Source: Siphlonurus alternatus (lineage: Eukaryota > Arthropoda > Insecta > Ephemeroptera > Siphlonuridae). From it: DNA of 64,000 nucleotides. The stretch spans positions 310,001 to 374,000 of the forward strand of contig OX463782.1 of assembly GCA_949825025.1 (NCBI GenBank), read 5' to 3'. Shown piece by piece: positions 60,066-64,000 of this stretch. Under the pieces are notes generated by a model that worked only from the letters and a program-made list of their open reading frames with translations, had not been told where the DNA came from and did not search any database. The number at the start of each line of letters is the position of its first letter. Positions within the stretch are counted from its first letter, which is position 1. The position numbers and the translations under genes are program-made.

Positions 60066-63000
60066 AATTGAATTGGATTAAATTGAATTGAATAAATGAA
60101 TTGAATGAATGAATTGAATTGAATTGAATTGAATTGATTTGAATTGACTTGAATTGAATAAATAAATTGACTTGATTTGAATTGAATTGAATAAATGAAT
60201 TGAATTGAATTGAATTGATTTGAATTGAACTGCATTGAATTGAATAAATGAATTGAATTGATCTGAATTGATTTGAATTGAATTGATTTGAATTGAAATG
60301 AATTGAATAAATGAATTGAATTGATTTGAATTAAATTGAATTGATTGAATTGAATTGACTTGAATTGAATAAATGAATTGAATTGATTTGAATTGAATTG
60401 AATTAAATTGAATTGAATTAAATTGATTTGAATTGAATCGAATTGAATTGATTTGAATTGAATCGAATTGAATTGATTTGAATTGAATTGATTTGAATTG
60501 ATTGAATTGAATTGACTTGAATTGAATAATTGAATTGAATTGATTTAAATTGAATTGACTTGAATTGAATCAATTGAATAAATGAATTGAATTGATTTGA
60601 ATTGAATTAAATTGATTTGAATTGAATCGAATTGAATTGATTTGAATTGATTTGAATTGATTTGAATTGAATTGATTTGAATTGAAATGAATTGAATTAA
60701 TGAATTGAATTGATTTGAATTGATTTGAATTGAATTGATTTGAATTGATTGAATTAAATTGACTTGAATTGAATAAATGAATTGAATTGATTTGAATTGA
60801 ATTAAATTGAATTAAAATAAATTGAATTGAATTGAATAAATGAATTGAATTAAATTATATTGAAATGAATTGAATTGAATTAAATTGAATTGAATTGAAT
60901 AAATGAATTGAATGAATGAATTGAATTGAATTGATTTGAATTGAATTGAATTGAATAAATGAATTGAATTGCATTGATTTAAATTGAATTGAATTGAATT
61001 GAATAAATGAATTGAATAAATTTGAATTGATTTGAATTGAAATAAATTAAATTGATTTGAATTGAATAAATGAATTGAATTGAATTGAATTGAATTGAAT
61101 TGAATTGAATTGAATTGATTTGATTTGAATTGAATTGAATTGACTTGAATTGAATCAATTGAATAAATGAATTGAATTGATTTGAATTGAATTAAATTGA
61201 ATTAAATTGATTTGAATTGAATCGAATTGAATTGAATTGAATTGAATTGAATAAATGAATTGAATTGATTTGAATTCAATTGAATTAAATTGAATTGAAA
61301 TAAATTGAATTGAATTGAATAAATGAATTGAATTAAATTAAATTGAATTGAATTGAATAAATGAATTGAATTGCATTGATTTGAATTGAATTGAATTGAA
61401 TTGAATTGAATTGAATTGAATAAATGAATTGAATTAAATTAAATTGATTTGAATTGACTTGAATTGAATGAATTGAATAAAAGAATTGAATTGATTTTAA
61501 TTGAATTAAATTAAATTAAATTGATTTGAATTGAATTGATTTGAATTGAATTGAATTGATTTGATTTGAATTGAATTGACTTGAATTGAATCAATTGAAT
61601 AAATGAATTGAATTGATTTGAATTGAATGAATTGAATAAATGAATTGAATTGAATTGAATTGAATAAATGAATTAAATAAATTTGAATTGAATTGAATTG
61701 AATTAAATTGAATTTAATTGAATTGAATTGAATTGAATTGAATTGAATTGAATTGAATTGAATAAATGAATTGAATTGAATTGAATTGAATTAAATAAGT
61801 GAATTGAATTGAATAAATGAACTGAACTGCATTGAATTGAATTGAATTGAATTAATTTGAATTGATTTAAATTGAATTGACTTGAATTGAATGAATTGAA
61901 TAAATGAATTGAATTGATTTGAATTGAATGAAATTGAATTGAATTGATTTGAATTGAACTGCATTGAATTGAATTGAATTGATTTGAATTGAATTGATTT
62001 GAATTGAAATGAATTGAATAAATGAATTGAATTGATTTGAATTAATTTGAATTGAATTGATTTGAATTGATTGAATTGAATTAACTTGAATTGAATAATT
62101 AAATTGAATTGATTTGAATTGAATTGAATTAAATTGAATTGAAATAAATTGAATTGAATTGAATAAATGAATTGAATTAACTTGAATTGAATTGAATTGA
62201 AATGAATTGAATAAATGAATTGAATTGATTCGAATTGAATTGAACTGAAATGAATTAAATAAATGAATTGAATTGATTTGAATTGAATTGAATTGAATTG
62301 AATTTAATTGAATTAATTTGAATTGATTTGAATTGAATTGAATTAAATTAAATTGATTTGAATTGAATTGAATTGAATTGACTTGAATTGAATGAATTGA
62401 ATAAAAGAATTGAATTGATTTGAATTGAATTAAATTAAATTGAATTGAATTAAATTGAATTGATTTGAATTGAATTGAATTGATTGAATTGAATTGAATT
62501 AAATTGAATTAAATTAAATAAGTGAATTGAATTGAATTGAATAAATGAATTGAATTGAATTGAATTGATTTGAATTGAACTGCATTGAATTGAATTGAAT
62601 TGAATAAATGAATTGAATTGATTTGAATTGATTTGAATTGAATTAATTTGAATTGAAATGAATTGAATAAATGAATTGAATTGATTTGAATTGATTGAAT
62701 TGAATTGACTTGAATAAATGAATTGAATTGATTTGAATTGAATTGAATAAATGAATTGAATTAAATTAAATTGAATTGAATTAAATTGAATTGAATAAAT
62801 GAATTGAATGAATGAATTGAATTGAATTGAATTGAATTGAATTGATTTGAATTGACTTGAATTGAATAAATAAATTGACTTGATTTGAATTGAATTGAAT
62901 AAATGAATTGAATTGAATTGAATTAAATAAGTGAATTGAATTGAATTGAATAAATGAATTGAATTGAATTGAATTGATTTGAATTGAACTGCATTGAATT

Positions 63001-63686
63001 GAATTGAATTGAATAAATGAATTGAATTGATCTGAATTGATTTGAATTGAATTGATTTGAATTGAAATGAATTGAATAAATGAATTGAATTGATTTGAAT
63101 TGATTTGAATTGAATTGATTTGAATTGAAATGAATTGAATTAATGAATTGAAATGAATTGAATTAATGAATTGAATTGATTTGAATTGATTTGAATTGAA
63201 TTGATTTGAATTGATTGAATTATATTGACTTGAATTGAATAAATGAATTGAATTGATTTAAATTGAATTAAATTGAATTGAAATAAATTGAATTGAATTG
63301 AATAAATGAATTGAATTAAATTATATTGAATTAAATTGAATTGAATTAAATTGAATTGAATTGAATAAATGAATTGAATGAATGAATTGAATTGAATTGA
63401 TTTGAATTGAATTGAATTGAATTGAATAAATGAATTGAATAAATGAATTGAATTGAATGAAATTGAATTGAATTGAATTGAATTGAATTGAATTGAATTG
63501 AATGAATTGAATAAATAAATTGACTTGATTTGAATTGAATTGAATAAATGAATTGAATTGAATTAAATAAGTGAATTGAATTGAATTGAATAAATGAATT
63601 GAATTGAATTGAATTGATTTGAATTGAACTGCATTGAATTGAATTGAATTGAATTGAATTGAATAAATGAATTGAATTGATTTGAA

Positions 63687-63693
63687 TTTTTTT
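63687..63693. repeat. T7-run marker, right-hand copy
   Basis: This is the only T7 run after 26983. Its flanks match those at 8420, including the downstream gacttaaattg word, at an offset of 55,267 bp. It marks the re-entry into family B at the window's end. Confidence 0.9.
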
Positions 63694-64000
63694 GAATTGA
63701 ATTGAATTGAATTAAATTGACTTAAATTGAATGAATTGAATAAATGAATTGAATTGAATTGATTTGAATTGAATTGATTTGAATTGAATTGAATTGATTT
63801 GAATTGAATTGAATTGAATTGAATTGATTTGAATTGAATTGACTTGAATTGAATTAATTGAATAAATAAATTGACTTGATTTGAATTGAATTGAATAAAT
63901 GAATTGAATTGAATTCAATTAAATAAGTGAATTGAATTGAATTGAATAAATGAATTGAATTGAATTGATTTGAATTGAACTGCATTGAATTGAATTGAAT

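Larger units (their letters stand above)
1..64000. repeat. TTGAA pentanucleotide satellite array (whole window)
   Basis: The window is continuous tandem TTGAA (AATTC on the opposite strand) with a limited vocabulary of variants. In-register pentamer variants include TTGAT, TTAAA, TTGAC, TTGCA, CTGCA, ATGAA, TCGAA and TTTTT. Register-shifting tetramers include TAAA, TGAA, TTGA, TAAG and TCAA. I saw no stretch, even of 100 bases, that departs from this pattern. C is rare on the + strand and confined to a few words. The array runs off both ends of the window. What is seen: the repeat and its variants. What is inferred: a eukaryotic heterochromatic location, from size and hierarchy. No taxon can be assigned. 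Every gene-free stretch in the window is this satellite. Confidence 0.98.
55245..64000. repeat. Right copy of the long-range duplication (55.23-55.27 kb offset)
   Basis: This block is the counterpart of 1-8780, in the same order: family A (55285-57530), family C with three 534-539 bp tandem units (gattcg 58456, 58990, 59529), a second family C unit (61819, 62227, 63029), and entry into family B (T7 at 63687). Rare shared variants include a gagtt word at 57888 (2654 in the left copy). Differences include G at 60076 against A at 4842, and 23 bp present near 62854-62876 that are absent near 7605. The block is still collinear where the window ends, so its true length is unknown. Confidence 0.9.

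Noticed and set aside
1..64000. AATAAA and TATAAA words resembling polyadenylation signals or TATA boxes
   Set aside because: AATAAA arises at every TTGAA TAAA junction and occurs every few tens of bases throughout. Tatataaatg is an HOR marker. Neither is linked to a gene.
1..64000. Telomere repeat
   Set aside because: TTGAA is not a telomere motif I know. The array is degenerate, has tetramer interruptions and multi-kilobase HORs, and lacks the G-cluster typical of telomeres.
1..64000. CENP-B box or other known centromere protein site
   Set aside because: The G+C-containing core of the CENP-B box cannot be formed from this vocabulary. I found no CGGG or similar word anywhere.
1..64000. Assigning the satellite to a named species or family
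   Set aside because: I cannot match the HORs to a known described satellite from memory. The resemblance to human GGAAT satellites is only in general design.

Overview
The whole 64 kb window is simple-sequence satellite DNA. I found no gene, RNA gene, transposon, CRISPR array or unique-sequence island on either strand. The basic unit is the pentamer TTGAA (AATTC on the other strand). It is mixed with a small set of recurring variants: TTGAT, TTAAA, TTGAC, TTGCA, CTGCA, ATGAA, TCGAA, TTTTT, and the tetramers TAAA, TGAA, TTGA, TAAG, TCAA and AGAA. Since TTGAA has one G in five bases, G+C is about 20%. Almost all of that is G on the + strand. An array this long and this organised points to eukaryotic constitutive heterochromatin (pericentromeric, subtelomeric or sex-chromosome type). 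The sequence does not tell me the species. Human HSat2/3, built on GGAAT, is an analogy only.

The array is layered. Pentamers are assembled into higher-order repeats (HORs) that can be recognised by rare marker words. I separate three HOR families by eye. Family A (about 4.3 kb period; markers aagtgttttg and gctttg) fills roughly 1-2.5, 50.98-53.0 and 55.28-57.4 kb. Family C (markers gaactgaactgc and gattcg 388-408 bp apart, then gatctg) fills roughly 2.6-8.0, 15.24-17.46 (an isolated island), 34.0-40.45, 41.9-48.8, 53.05-54.2 and 57.9-63.2 kb. Family B (markers: a TTTTT pentamer giving a T7 run, and tatataaatg) fills roughly 8.0-15.2 and 17.5-33.9 kb, and restarts at about 63.3 kb.

Larger duplications sit on top of these families. 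There is a 3.15 kb tandem duplication (27.2-30.35 and 30.35-33.5 kb), roughly 3.5 kb repeats at 21.8-28.8 kb, and a composite 7.4-7.9 kb duplication (about 32.6-40.47 and 40.47-47.53 kb) that carries a B/C junction with it. Most striking, the first 8.7 kb recurs at the end of the window at an offset of 55,234-55,271 bp. The window may therefore hold slightly more than one period of a ~55 kb super-repeat.

The many long open frames on the - strand, reading QFNSI over and over, follow automatically from a stop-free pentamer and are not genes. Block boundaries below were placed by eye from marker words and are good to roughly 50-200 bp. Marker coordinates were counted from the sequence and should be within a few bases.
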